Source of the DNA: CAIWHR01 sp963726765
GTDB taxonomy: Bacteria > Pseudomonadota > Gammaproteobacteria > Burkholderiales > Casimicrobiaceae
Reading direction: 5' to 3'
DNA length: 64,000 nt
Assembly: GCA_963726765.1 (NCBI GenBank)
Contig: CAVSDH010000010.1
Coordinates: 62,001 to 126,000, forward strand
This document shows positions 1-9,130 of the stretch, piece by piece. A model generated the notes under the pieces. The model worked only from the letters and a program-made list of their open reading frames with translations, made no database searches and was not told where the DNA came from. Each line of letters begins with the position of its first letter. Positions within the stretch are counted from its first letter, which is position 1. The translations under genes were made by a program, and so were the position numbers.

Positions 1-1512
1 CCCGGCGTCGACGAACACGCCGCCGCGGCTGATGAAGGGATACCAGCCGCCCACGTAGTACGGCTCGACCGCGATGTTGAAGCCGCCGTAGCCGACCAGC
101 AGCGTCGGGTTCCTGCCGTCCTGCTTCAGGTCCTTGCGATGGACGATGAACACGGGGATCTTCGCGCCGTCCTTCGCGGTCACGTAGACCCGCTTCGAGA
201 CGAACGACGAGGCATCGAGCGGCGCGTCGTCCTGCCAGATCTGCTTCCACGCGAACGCGTCGCCCGCGAGCGCGTACAGCGAAGGCGGCATGGTATGCGC
301 CGCGAGTCCCGCATAGGCCGTATCCGTGTCGAGATCGTAGGCGAGGCTCGACACGCTGCCGAATACGGGCGGCACGAGATCGCGAAGACGCTTGCCGTCG
401 AGGCCGTAGAGCGAGAGTCGGGAAAGCACGTCTTCCCGATCGCGCGCGACGATCCCCGTCCGGGTGACGGCGACATTGTCGAGGACCGTCTTGCCCTCCG
501 GGATCAGCGTGGTCCAATCGGCAAACTCGGGATTCGCGTAGCTCGCCGCCATCAATTTCCAGTTCGGCGCGTCGCGGTTGGTGCGAATGTAGATGCGGTC
601 CTTGCGGAAGGTCGCATCCGCCTGGAACTTGTCGCTCGTGTAGATCGTCCGTGGCTCGGCGGTCGACCCGACGGGCCGGATGCGGATCGTGTTCGACCAG
701 AAATCCCCCGTTTCGAACACCGTGATCGGCGCATCCTCCGGTTCGTAGACGCTGCACGAGTTTTTCGCATCGTCCATCTTGATCAGCAGCTCGTCGGTCG
801 CCCGCTCCGCGCCAAGTCGATGGCGATAGCATCGCTCCGGTTCCTGGCGCGCATCGGACTCCGGCGTCCGCGGGGAGACGTACGCGAACGCTTCGTCACG
901 GGCCCAGCTGAACCAGCGCAGCCCGCTGATGGTGGGGCCGATCTGCGCGCCGGTCGTCGTGTCGATGACGCGGAAATCCTGGATCTCCGACCCGCGGGCG
1001 TAGATGCCGACCGCGGCGCGCGTCGCGTCGCGATTCGGGACCACCGCGCCGATCTTCGTCTTGCCGGACGGGTCGATGACCATGGGGTCGACGAGCAGCA
1101 CTTCCTTGCCGTCGATCCTCGTGTAGAGCTTCGCCTGCGGCTCGCCCTTTTTCGCGCGCTGGAAGAATTCGCGGCCATGCTTGAAGAGCGGCGGGTAGGT
1201 GCGATCGCGATCGTAGTTGCGCGCGATCTCCTCGCGCATCCCCGGGAACGCCGGCGCGCTGCGGTCGAGATAGTTCAAGGTTGCCGCGTGCTGCGCGCGG
1301 CTCCAGGCTTCGACGCTCGCGTCCTTGCCGTTCTCGAGCCACCGAAAGCGATCGGTCAGCGTGACGCCGTGCAGCGTCTCGACCACGGGGCGCTCCGGCG
1401 TCGCCGGCGGAAAGAACACGGGGTCGGCGCCCCTCGAGTCGTCGCTCATCGTGCAAAGCCGCGACGCCGCGACGACGGACACGACGAAAACCTGCATTCG
1501 GATTCCAGCCAT
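1..1512 (-). CDS. Prolyl oligopeptidase family (S9A) serine peptidase, C-terminus cut by window edge
   Basis: The 504 codons read in one frame to the left edge without a stop. The sequence has the N-terminal pattern of S9A peptidases (RFRWLENG at residues 55-62) followed by a long region matching the seven-bladed propeller. It reaches YGGFN (475-479), which opens the alpha/beta hydrolase domain. The family is usually about 700 residues, so the catalytic Ser-Asp-His residues lie outside the window. The ATG at 1512 follows a good GGAGA ribosome site. The first 21 residues are hydrophobic and could be a signal peptide, but an internal ATG at 1449 would give a cytoplasmic form. It starts 15 bp after gpsA ends and is probably the last gene of the secB-gpsA transcript. 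Members cleave after proline in short peptides; the substrate here is unknown. Confidence 0.9.
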   Translation of the reverse strand, partial: MAGIRMQVFVVSVVAASRLCTMSDDSRGADPVFFPPATPERPVVETLHGVTLTDRFRWLENGKDASVEAWSRAQHAATLNYLDRSAPAFPGMREEIARNYDRDRTYPPLFKHGREFFQRAKKGEPQAKLYTRIDGKEVLLVDPMVIDPSGKTKIGAVVPNRDATRAAVGIYARGSEIQDFRVIDTTTGAQIGPTISGLRWFSWARDEAFAYVSPRTPESDARQEPERCYRHRLGAERATDELLIKMDDAKNSCSVYEPEDAPITVFETGDFWSNTIRIRPVGSTAEPRTIYTSDKFQADATFRKDRIYIRTNRDAPNWKLMAASYANPEFADWTTLIPEGKTVLDNVAVTRTGIVARDREDVLSRLSLYGLDGKRLRDLVPPVFGSVSSLAYDLDTDTAYAGLAAHTMPPSLYALAGDAFAWKQIWQDDAPLDASSFVSKRVYVTAKDGAKIPVFIVHRKDLKQDGRNPTLLVGYGGFNIAVEPYYVGGWYPFISRGGVFVDAG

Positions 1513-1527
1513 TTCATCTCCAGTCGA

Positions 1528-2545
1528 TCAGGTGCCTTCCGCTCTCGGCTCGCGGCGCAGGAGCGCGAGCACTGCATCACGGGGCGAAAGGTTCTGATAC
1601 AGGACGCCATGCACGGCATCGACGATCGGCATCTCGATTCCATGGTGGCGCGACAGGATGTGCGCGGCGCGGGCAGCCGCGACGCCTTCGGCAACGTGGC
1701 CGATTTCGGCCAGAACCTGCTGCAGCGACATCCCGCGCGCCAGCGCGAGCCCCACCCGCCGGTTGCGCGACAGGTCCCCCGTGCACGTGAGCACGAGGTC
1801 GCCCAGGCCCGGCGAGCCCCATCAGCGTGTCGCGCTTGCCGCCGAGCGCCGCGAGCAGGCGACCCGTCTCCGCAAGGCCGCGGGTGATGAGCGCGGCGCG
1901 CGCGTTGTTGCCGAAGCCCAGACCGTCGCTGGCGCCGGCGGCAATCGCAAGCACGTTTTTCACCGCGCCGCCGACCTCGACGCCTGCCAGGTCATCGCTT
2001 TCGTAGGCGCGCAACGTGTCCGCCCGCAGCAGCGACGCGACATCCGCCGCGAGCGCGGAATCCGTGGCCGCCACCGCCACCGCGGTCGGCAGGCCGCTCG
2101 CTACTTCCTCGGCGAAGCTCGGGCCCGAGACGACGCCGATGGGCGCCGGCCAGCGCACGCCCAGCACCTGATGCGCTAGCGCAATGCCCGAAGGAAGTGC
2201 GGGCGACGGCGGGACTTCCAGAAATCCTTTCGAGAGCCAAATAAGCGGCGCGCGCGCGCCAGCGCGGGCAAGCTCGTCGCCGAGCGCAGGCAGCGCGGCA
2301 ACCGGTGTGGCGACGACGAGGAGATCGGCGCGTGATGCGATCGCAAAATCGGCGCTGATCGACAACGCCGCCGGAAGGGTCACTCCCGGCAGGTAGCGTT
2401 CGTTGGTTCGCCTGCCGGCGATTTCCCGAACCCTGCCTGGGTCGCGCGCCCAGAGCGTTACGCGGAGGTCCGAGCGACGGGCGAAATGGGCAGCGAGGGC
2501 CGTTCCCCACGCACCCGCGCCCAGCACGGTGATCGTCGTCGTCAT
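1528..2545 (-). CDS. gpsA: Glycerol-3-phosphate dehydrogenase [NAD(P)+], one frameshift near 1808
   Basis: This cytoplasmic enzyme reduces dihydroxyacetone phosphate to sn-glycerol 3-phosphate for phospholipid synthesis. The Rossmann motif GAGAWGT is at residues 9-15. GPSFAEEVASGLPT and the catalytic-lysine region GGAVKNVLAIAAG follow. The reading frame breaks in the conserved GLAGLGDLVLTCTGDLSRN region. An extra base near 1808-1810 (GGG for GG on the coding strand) moves the last roughly 90 codons into another frame, which then reads cleanly to the TGA at 1528. The corrected protein is about 338 residues, normal for GpsA. The gene is normally essential or nearly so, so a sequence error is likelier than a pseudogene. 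It lies between the SH3 gene and the oligopeptidase on one strand. secB and gpsA are commonly adjacent in betaproteobacteria. Confidence 0.93.
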
Positions 2546-2587
2546 CGATGTCCTGCGAAAACGCGCGGCGCGCGCGGCCGCGCGCTG

Positions 2588-3063
2588 TCAGAGCCCGAAG
2601 ACCTGCGCGATGCGCACGTATCCGACTTGCCCGTCGCGGTGACGGACCTTGACCCAGCCCGGCGCCGAGGCAGTCGCCGCCGAGGTCGCCGATTCAGCGA
2701 GATCGAGGAGGACGTTCTGCTCGGCGCGGAACACGAGCGCCGCGCCGTCGTCGGGATTTGCGCGCACCTCGGCGACCGGCACCCTCACCACGAGCGTCCG
2801 CTTGTCGCCGAGCGATTTCCGCTCCACCCAGCCGATCGTGCCGCCGGCGTCGCGGACCTTGCTCCAGCCCTCGACCCCTACGATCACCTCGAGCGGCGTG
2901 TCGCGGCCGAGCACGAAGAGCGGTTTCGCCTTTGCCGACGGCGCGTCGTAGAGAACGGCCGCAGCCTCGCCGATCGACCGATAGTCGGTCGCGGCGTCGA
3001 CTCGCGGCGCCGCGAGCGCGGCACCCACGCGGCTACGATCGGCAGGACGCGGCGCCGGTTCAC
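2588..3063 (-). CDS. Secreted SH3-domain protein, probable frameshift in the signal peptide
   Basis: The last roughly 145 residues form two bacterial SH3-like repeats (VLYDAPSAKAKPLFVLGRDT and VRANPDDGAALVFRAEQNV), each followed by a W-x-K-V-R strand. Such domains usually bind cell-wall peptides in the periplasm. The open frame has no good start of its own after secB. A GTG at 3063 in another frame begins MNRRRVLPIVAAW, a typical signal-peptide start. One missing G in a G-run near 3030 would join this to GAALAAPRVDAATDYRS in the SH3 frame. I therefore take 3063 as the likely start, 9 bp after the secB stop. This is the only break in the window that looks like a deletion. Without it, translation would have to start at a weak internal GTG and would lack an export signal. 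Confidence 0.72.
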
Positions 3064-3072
3064 GCGTCGGCT

Positions 3073-3555
3073 CTAGTTGGCCGCCGTCGCCGGGACGGGC
3101 TGCTGCATCTGCGCGAGCTGCTGCTGGTAGAGCGTCTCGAAGTTGATCGGCGCGAGATGGACCGGCGGAAAGCCCGCGCGCCCGACCGCATCGGCGAGCG
3201 TTTCGCGCAGGTAGGGAAAGAGGACGTTCGGACAGTTGACCGCCAGCACGGGCTGCAGTTGCTCGGGGGGAATGCCCCGGATCGTGAAAATGCCGGCCTG
3301 CGACGCCTCGACGAGGAAGAGCGTGCGATCGCTGGTCTTGGCGGTCAGCGTGATGGTGAGCACGCACTCATAGATGTCCGGCTCCACCTGCTCGCCGCGC
3401 GAGCGAAGACCGACTTCGACCTGAGGCTGCTCGGTCGTCTTGAACGACTGCGGAGAGCCCGGGCATTCGAGCGACAGGTCCTTGACGTAAATCTTGTCGA
3501 TCGTGAAGGCGACCGCACTGTCGCCTGCGGGAGCGGGTTGCTGGAAATCGGCCAT
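3073..3555 (-). CDS. secB: Protein-export chaperone SecB
   Basis: SecB is the cytoplasmic tetrameric chaperone that keeps precursors unfolded and hands them to SecA. The 160-residue length is normal. Family features are visible: FTIDKIYVKDLSLECPGSP near the N-terminus, the internal PNVLFPYLRETLADAVGRAG helix, and FPPVHLAPINFETLY near the C-terminus. It lies between grxC and the SH3 gene on the same strand. The grxC-secB-gpsA order is common in betaproteobacteria. Confidence 0.97.
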   Translation of the reverse strand: MADFQQPAPAGDSAVAFTIDKIYVKDLSLECPGSPQSFKTTEQPQVEVGLRSRGEQVEPDIYECVLTITLTAKTSDRTLFLVEASQAGIFTIRGIPPEQLQPVLAVNCPNVLFPYLRETLADAVGRAGFPPVHLAPINFETLYQQQLAQMQQPVPATAAN

Positions 3556-3651
3556 GATGCTTTCCTTCGAATGAGGGCAAACGTGCGATTTTACGCGACC
3601 TTTCGCGTTCGAGGCGATCCGGCGGCCGCCGCGTGCGCTGGCCGTTCGGCG

Positions 3652-3930
3652 TCAGCAGGCCCCGCCCGCGAGCAGCGGGGCGAGCCCGCCCGACTGGTCG
3701 AGCAGGACGAGATCCTCGAAGCCGCCGACGTGCACCTCGCCGATATAGATCTGCGGTACCGTGCGGCGGCCCGTTCGCTTCATCATCGCCGTCCGCTCCA
3801 CCGGGTCGAGGTCGACGCGAATCCTGGCGATCGCGGTCACGCCCCTCGCGCCGAGAAAGCGCTCGGCCCGGACGCAGTACGGGCAAGTCGCGGTCGTGTA
3901 CATCGTGATCGCGGGCGATCCGTCCGCCAC
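3652..3930 (-). CDS. grxC: Glutaredoxin 3
   Basis: This is a small cytoplasmic thiol-disulfide oxidoreductase reduced by glutathione. The redox motif CPYC is at residues 16-19 counted from the GTG at 3930, and the TVPQIYIG cis-proline loop and GG-FEDL glutathione-binding turn follow. The GTG has a GGAG site seven bases upstream and lies one base after the rhodanese stop, which suggests coupling. An ATG at 3903 would give a shorter protein of 83 residues, closer to the E. coli length, so the start is not certain. Confidence 0.93.
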   Translation of the reverse strand: MADGSPAITMYTTATCPYCVRAERFLGARGVTAIARIRVDLDPVERTAMMKRTGRRTVPQIYIGEVHVGGFEDLVLLDQSGGLAPLLAGGAC

Positions 3931-3931
3931 G

Positions 3932-4342
3932 TCACTTCTCCACGGGCAGGCCGTCCTTCCTCCATGCGACGATGCCGCCGTGGAGGCTGTAGATCTCCTG
4001 GAAACCAGCCTTCGAGAGCACGCCCGCAGCGCCCGGACTCCGTCGCCCTGTCTCGCAATAGGCGACGACTGGGCGCGCGACCAGCTTCGCGAGTTCCGAC
4101 GTGCGGCCGGCGAGTTGCGACAGCGGGATGTGGACCGCGTTGGGCAGCCGGCCGCCCTCGAATTCCTTCGGTTCACGCACGTCGAGCAGCACCGCGTTCC
4201 GGCGATTGAGGAGTTGCGTCGCCTCGGCGCTGGTGACGTCCTTGACCGGCGTGAAGCGGCGCTGCACGAGCGGCCAGACCAGCATTCCGCCGGACAGCAG
4301 GAACACGACGATGAGCATCCAGTTGTTTTGCACGAACGACAT
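3932..4342 (-). CDS. Membrane-anchored rhodanese-like sulfurtransferase
   Basis: The protein has 136 residues. Residues 8-27 form one transmembrane segment. A single rhodanese domain follows, with LLDVREPKEFEGGRLPNAVH and the active-site loop YCETGRRS, whose cysteine (Cys96) would carry the persulfide. Single-domain rhodaneses move sulfane sulfur, but the acceptor is not evident. It is the first gene of a minus-strand set followed by grxC and secB, and it diverges from gpmI across about 120 bp. Confidence 0.9.
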   Translation of the reverse strand: MSFVQNNWMLIVVFLLSGGMLVWPLVQRRFTPVKDVTSAEATQLLNRRNAVLLDVREPKEFEGGRLPNAVHIPLSQLAGRTSELAKLVARPVVAYCETGRRSPGAAGVLSKAGFQEIYSLHGGIVAWRKDGLPVEK

Positions 4343-4461
4343 GAGGTGCCCGGATCGAAGATGGACAAAGGTAAAATGATAGCGCACGAGGGCCGGGCGG
4401 CCAGCCGCGACAGCGCGCGCAGATGCGTGTATGCGGAGTCGCCGCCTCGCGAAACGCCACG

Positions 4462-6021
4462 ATGACGCCCGCCGCCCCGCCCGCCGCACGTCCGGTCGTC
4501 CTGCTGATCCTGGACGGCTTCGGTTGTCGACCGGACGCACCGGACAACGCCATCGCCCGGGCACGCATGCCGAACTGGGATCGGCTCCTCGCGTCATGCC
4601 CGCATACGTCGATCGACGCTTCCGAACTCGACGTCGGGCTGCCCGCGGGTCAGATGGGCAATTCGGAAGTCGGACACCTCAACATCGGCGCGGGGCGCGT
4701 CGTCTACCAGGACTTCACGCGCATCGATCACGCGATCGCGACGGGTGAGTTCGCACGAAATCCGGCGCTGACCGAGGCGGTCGCGACCGCGCGGTCGCGC
4801 GGATCCGCCATCCATGTGCTGGGACTGGTTTCGCCGGGCGGCGTCCACAGCCACCAGCGGCAGATCGCGGCGATGGTGGAACTCGCCGCCAGCGGCGGGG
4901 CGCCCAGGGTTCTGGTCCACGCGTTTCTCGACGGCCGCGACACGCCTCCGAAGAGCGCCGGCGAGTCGCTTGCCTACCTCGACGGCGTATGCGCCAAATT
5001 GCCGGGTGCGCGTATCGCATCGGTCTGCGGCCGGTATTACGCGATGGACCGCGACCAGCGCTGGGAGCGTGTCTCTGCGGCCTACGACCTGCTGGTCGAC
5101 GGCCGCGCGGCGCACAGCGCCCGCAGCCCGCAATCGGCACTCGACGCCGCATACGCTCGCGGGGAGACCGACGAATTCGTCGCCGCGACCGCCATCCTCG
5201 ATGCGCAGGGCCATGCCGCCGCCATGGCCGACGGCGACGTCGTCGTGTTCATGAACTTCCGCGCCGATCGCGCGCGGCAGATCACCCGGGCCCTCACGGA
5301 CGGGAACTTCGCGGGGTTCGCGCGCCGGCGCGTGCCGCGACTCGCGCGCTACGTCTGCCTCACGAGCTACGGCGAGGAATTCGCCCGGCTGCCTGTCGCG
5401 TTCGCGCCCCAGTCCGTCGCAAACGGATTCGGCGAGTTCCTGTCGAAGCGGGGGCTTGCGCAATTGCGTATCGCGGAGACCGAGAAGTACGCGCACGTCA
5501 CGTATTTCTTCAGCGGCGGAGTCGAGGCGTTGTATCCCGGCGAGGACCGCATCCTCGTCCCCTCGCCGCGGGTTGCAACCTACGACCTCCAGCCCGAGAT
5601 GAGCGCGGTCGAGGTGACGGACAAGCTCGTCGCCGCCATCCGTGGCGGGAAATACGATGCGATCGTCTGCAACTACGCGAATGGCGACATGGTCGGTCAT
5701 ACCGGGAAGTTCGACGCCGCCAGGCGGGCGGTGGAGACCCTCGACGCGTGCATCGGCCGCGTCGTCGAGGCGGCCCGTGATGCCGGCGGGGAGGTGCTGA
5801 TCACGGCCGATCACGGCAATGCCGAGCAGATGTATGACGCGACGACCGGCCAGCCGCACACGGCCCACACGCTGAACCGGGTGCCCTGCGTCTACGCGGG
5901 GCGCGCCGCGACGATTGCACCTTCCGGGTCGCTGCAGGACATCGCGCCGACGCTGCTCGCGATGATGGAGCTTCCGGCGCCATCCGAGATGACCGGCCAT
6001 TCGCTGCTCACCTTTCGGTAG
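4462..6021 (+). CDS. gpmI: 2,3-bisphosphoglycerate-independent phosphoglycerate mutase
   Basis: The enzyme interconverts 3- and 2-phosphoglycerate in glycolysis through a phosphoserine and two Mn ions. The N-terminal metal site VLLILDGFG and the catalytic serine loop GQMGNSEVGHLNIGAGR (Ser68) are present, as are the HVTYFFSGG segment and the C-terminal VLITADHGNAEQM metal ligands. From the ATG at 4462 the protein has 519 residues, the normal length. A longer in-frame start at 4423 adds 13 unconserved residues and is less likely. It diverges from the rhodanese-grxC-secB set. Confidence 0.96.
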   Translation: MTPAAPPAARPVVLLILDGFGCRPDAPDNAIARARMPNWDRLLASCPHTSIDASELDVGLPAGQMGNSEVGHLNIGAGRVVYQDFTRIDHAIATGEFARNPALTEAVATARSRGSAIHVLGLVSPGGVHSHQRQIAAMVELAASGGAPRVLVHAFLDGRDTPPKSAGESLAYLDGVCAKLPGARIASVCGRYYAMDRDQRWERVSAAYDLLVDGRAAHSARSPQSALDAAYARGETDEFVAATAILDAQGHAAAMADGDVVVFMNFRADRARQITRALTDGNFAGFARRRVPRLARYVCLTSYGEEFARLPVAFAPQSVANGFGEFLSKRGLAQLRIAETEKYAHVTYFFSGGVEALYPGEDRILVPSPRVATYDLQPEMSAVEVTDKLVAAIRGGKYDAIVCNYANGDMVGHTGKFDAARRAVETLDACIGRVVEAARDAGGEVLITADHGNAEQMYDATTGQPHTAHTLNRVPCVYAGRAATIAPSGSLQDIAPTLLAMMELPAPSEMTGHSLLTFR

Positions 6022-6407
6022 CTTCGGCCGGCGACTCGTCGGAGCGGGGAACTTGCGGCCCCGCCCGTTGCCTCATCGGGACACCCGGAAAGTCTCCGGG
6101 GCATTATCGAACGAACGTATCTGCCGTCCGCAGCCGCGGGAAGCGGTCAACCCGCCGCCGATCTGCCGGACGCCGACGCCTGGCGCGGCAGCCGCCGCAA
6201 GGCATTGATTTCCGCCGATATTGCTACGACACTGGCGCCGTCGCCGGGTGAGCTTTCGCGGTCTTGAGGGTCGCCCCACCGCGGCGAACGGGGCCGAAAT
6301 CGACGGTACCCGGCCCCGTGGGGGTCCGGGGGTATACTTTCCTGTGTAGGGTTTCGCGGCAAGGGCGGAAAATTCCGACCCGGCTCCGACACGCAAAAGG
6401 ACGGACG
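6022..6407. other. Intergenic region upstream of the ctpA-like gene
   Basis: This 386-bp stretch has no credible gene. The ORFs crossing it lack family features and a ribosome site. A TATACT hexamer at 6333-6338 could be the -10 box of the protease gene, but I see no convincing -35 at the right distance. In several relatives an envC-type murein hydrolase activator gene lies here; it is absent. Confidence 0.4.
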
Positions 6408-7826
6408 ATGGGAAACTGGAAAAAGGCGGGGCTGATCGGCTTGGGCGCGGTGCTGGGCATCCTGCTCTCGCTCAACTTCTCGGCCGTCGCGCAACGCGAT
6501 GCGAGGATGCCCATCCCGTACGAGGACCTGCAGCTCCTTTCCGCCGTCTTCGGCAAGATCAAGTCGGATTACGTCGAGCCCGTTTCCGACGACAAGCTGA
6601 TCAAGGAAGCGATCAACGGGATGGTGCACGGGCTCGACCCGCATTCCGACTTCCTGGACGCCGAGGCGTTCAAGGACCTGCAGATCTCGACGCAGGGCAA
6701 ATTCGGCGGGCTCGGCATCGAGGTCGGCGTCGAAGACGGGATCGTCCGGGTCGTGTCGCCGATCGAGGACACGCCTGCGTTCCGCGCCGGCATCAAGTCG
6801 GGCGACCTCATCGTCAAGATCGACAACGACGCCACGCGGGGGATGCCGCTGTCGAAGGCGGTCGAAAAGATGCGCGGCAAGCCCGGCACCTCGGTCGTGC
6901 TGACCGTGGTGCGCAAGGACGCCGACGGCCCGCTCACCTTCACGCTGACGCGGGAGGAAATCAACGTCAAGAGCGTCCGCGCCAAGATGCTGGAGCCGGG
7001 TTACGGCTACATCCGCGTGCGCCAGTTCCAGGACCGCACCGCCGAGGACCTCACCAAGGCGCTGAAGGATTTCTACAAGCAGGGCGACCTCAAGGGTCTC
7101 GTGCTCGACCTGCGCAGCGATCCGGGCGGCCTTCTCAACCAGGCGGTCGCCGTGTCGGCCGCGTTCCTGCCGAAGGACGCTCTCGTCGTGTACACGGATG
7201 GCCGGACGCCGGACGCGCGCATGCGCCTGTCCGCGCGCAAGGAAGACTACACGCGTCGCGGCGAGGATTACCTCAAGGATCTGCCCGCCGCCGTCAAGAA
7301 GGTTCCGATCGCCGTGCTGGTCGACGGCGGCACCGCGTCGGCCTCCGAGATCGTCGCCGGCGCGCTGCAGGACCACAAGCGCGCCACGGTGCTCGGAACG
7401 CAGACCTTCGGCAAGGGTTCCGTGCAGACCATCCTGCCCCTCGGCAACAGCGCGGGCCTGAAACTCACGACGGCCCGCTATTACACGCCTTCCGGGCGCT
7501 CGATCCAGGCGAAGGGCATCGAGCCCGACATCGCGGTCGACGACGGCCGCGCGTCCCCGCTGGTCAAGGAAGCGAACCTGCAGGGCCATCTCGAGAGCGC
7601 GTCGGCGGACGTCGCGAAGGCACGCGCGCTCGACGCGGTAAAGGGTCTCGACAAGAGCGTGCCGGCCAAGTCCGCGGAAAAAGGCGTCGACAAGGCCGAC
7701 GCGGCGACGCCGCGTTTCGAGTTCGGCGCCCCCGACGACTTCCAGCTCGCGCAGGCGATGAACCTGCTCAAGGGGCAGCCCGTCATCGCGTCGGCCAAGG
7801 CGGTGGCGCAGGTGAAGCCGGAGTAG
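6408..7826 (+). CDS. Carboxyl-terminal processing protease (S41 family, CtpA type)
   Basis: The 472-residue protein starts with a signal peptide or membrane anchor (residues 5-28). A PDZ domain follows at about 95-165, with LGIEVGVEDGIVRVVSPIEDTP in it, and then the S41 catalytic core. The dyad is visible as the serine in GTASASEIVAG (about 309-319) and Lys336 in QTFGKGSVQ. Such proteases trim C-termini of periplasmic proteins and often control cell-wall hydrolases. The ATG at 6408 has an AAGGA site just upstream. The C-terminal 90 residues are Lys/Ala-rich and variable. A strong terminator follows at 7849. Confidence 0.94.
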   Translation: MGNWKKAGLIGLGAVLGILLSLNFSAVAQRDARMPIPYEDLQLLSAVFGKIKSDYVEPVSDDKLIKEAINGMVHGLDPHSDFLDAEAFKDLQISTQGKFGGLGIEVGVEDGIVRVVSPIEDTPAFRAGIKSGDLIVKIDNDATRGMPLSKAVEKMRGKPGTSVVLTVVRKDADGPLTFTLTREEINVKSVRAKMLEPGYGYIRVRQFQDRTAEDLTKALKDFYKQGDLKGLVLDLRSDPGGLLNQAVAVSAAFLPKDALVVYTDGRTPDARMRLSARKEDYTRRGEDYLKDLPAAVKKVPIAVLVDGGTASASEIVAGALQDHKRATVLGTQTFGKGSVQTILPLGNSAGLKLTTARYYTPSGRSIQAKGIEPDIAVDDGRASPLVKEANLQGHLESASADVAKARALDAVKGLDKSVPAKSAEKGVDKADAATPRFEFGAPDDFQLAQAMNLLKGQPVIASAKAVAQVKPE

Positions 7827-7848
7827 ACGCAAACGCTTTTCGGCGAAG

Positions 7849-7873
7849 CGCCCGGCCACGCCGGGCGTTTTTT
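7849..7873 (+). terminator. Rho-independent terminator after ctpA-like gene
   Basis: A perfect 8-bp GC stem (CGCCCGGC / GCCGGGCG) with a three-base loop is followed by six T residues. It starts 23 bp after the protease stop and ends just before the MoeB-like gene. Confidence 0.93.
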
Positions 7874-7891
7874 CTTGTGCGGCGATCGACC

Positions 7892-8638
7892 ATGGACGAC
7901 GAAGAGCTCCTCCGCTACAGCCGCCACATCCTGCTGCCGGAACTCGGGATCGATGCGCAGGAGAAGTTCCTGGCCGCGCATGTTCTCATCGTCGGAGCCG
8001 GCGGACTCGGCACGCCGGCCGCACAGTTTCTCGCCGCGGCAGGCGTCGGCACGATCACCCTGTGCGATCCCGACGTCGTCGACCTCACCAACCTGCAGCG
8101 ACAGATCCTGTTCGCGACCGCCGACGTCGGCGCGCGCAAGGTCGACGCCGCAAAGGCGCGCCTCGCGGCCGTCAACCCCGACGTGCGCATCGAGACCGTA
8201 CCGGCGCGCGTCGGGCCCGCGGAACTCGCGCCGCTGGTGGCACGCGCCGACGTGGTGCTCGACTGCAGCGACAATTTCGCGACGCGCCACGCGGTCAATC
8301 GCGCGTGCGTCGCGGCAAGGAAACCGCTGGTGTCGGGCGCCGCCATCCGCTTCGACGGACAGGTCGCGGTGTTCGACCCGCGCGACTCCGGCGCGCCCTG
8401 CTATCACTGCCTGTTCGGCGAGGGCGAGGACCTCGAGGAGACGCGCTGCGCGATCATGGGCGTGTTCGCGCCCCTGGTGGGAATCATCGGCGCGACACAG
8501 GCGGCCGAGGCGCTGAAGATCGTCGCCGGCACGGGCGAGACGATCGCCGGCCGACTGCTGCTGCTCGACGCGCAGGCGATGCGCTGGCGCGACGTGCGCG
8601 TCACCCGCGATCCGCAATGCCCGGTATGCGGGGGATGA
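7892..8638 (+). CDS. moeB: HesA/MoeB/ThiF family adenylyltransferase
   Basis: The 248-residue E1-like enzyme should adenylate the C-terminal Gly-Gly of a small sulfur carrier (MoaD or ThiS) in molybdopterin or thiamine synthesis. The nucleotide-binding GAGGLGTP is at 35-42. LQRQILF follows in the ATP-contacting region, with CDPDVVDLTNLQ and the DCSDNFATR loop. Two CxxC pairs, CYHC and the terminal CPVC (243-246), form the structural zinc site. There is no C-terminal rhodanese domain. I cannot tell MoeB from ThiF function by sequence. The ATG at 7892 is preferred over a GTG five codons upstream, which lies close to the terminator. Confidence 0.88.
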   Translation: MDDEELLRYSRHILLPELGIDAQEKFLAAHVLIVGAGGLGTPAAQFLAAAGVGTITLCDPDVVDLTNLQRQILFATADVGARKVDAAKARLAAVNPDVRIETVPARVGPAELAPLVARADVVLDCSDNFATRHAVNRACVAARKPLVSGAAIRFDGQVAVFDPRDSGAPCYHCLFGEGEDLEETRCAIMGVFAPLVGIIGATQAAEALKIVAGTGETIAGRLLLLDAQAMRWRDVRVTRDPQCPVCGG

Positions 8639-9108
8639 GCGTGCCCGTCCCGTCGCGCATCGCGCATCGCCTCACGCTTGCGCTGATCGCGTTCGCGGCG
8701 CTTGTTCCCTCGCTGCGCGCGTCGGCGGCGGCACCTCCGGTTGAACCGACGCTCGCCGCCGCCGAATGGAACTCGATCAAGCAGGTGATCGGCGACCAGC
8801 GGTCGGCGCTCGTGGCCGGCGATGCGGCGGGTGCGTTCTCGCACGCCGCGCCGGGGATCCGCGTGCAGTTCGGCACGCCGGAGAATTTTCTCGCCATGGT
8901 GCGTGCCGCGTACGACGCGCTGCTCGCCGCTCGCTACGTCGAATTCCTCGACGGCGCCGTCATCGAAGGGCACGTTATCCAGCCGCTGCGCCTCGTCGCT
9001 CCGGACAACACCGTGCAGGTCGCGCTCTACGTCATGCAGAGGCAAGAGGACGGGCACTGGAAGATCGCGGGCTGCATGCTCGCCCCTTCGACGGTCCGGG
9101 CGGCGTAG
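8635..9108 (+). CDS. DUF4864 domain-containing secreted protein
   Basis: This is a 157-residue protein with a clear signal peptide ending near SLRASAA (about residue 30). The body resembles DUF4864 proteins, with an NTF2-like layout: a helix with IKQVIGDQRSALVAGDAAGA, then VQVALYVMQRQEDGHWKIAGC near the end. No enzymatic residues are known for the family. Its ATG overlaps the TGA of the preceding gene (ATGA), so translation is probably coupled. The repeat array begins about 20 bp after its stop. Confidence 0.8.
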   Translation: MSVPVPSRIAHRLTLALIAFAALVPSLRASAAAPPVEPTLAAAEWNSIKQVIGDQRSALVAGDAAGAFSHAAPGIRVQFGTPENFLAMVRAAYDALLAARYVEFLDGAVIEGHVIQPLRLVAPDNTVQVALYVMQRQEDGHWKIAGCMLAPSTVRAA

Positions 9109-9130
9109 CCTGCTCGCCGTTCGCGCGTTC

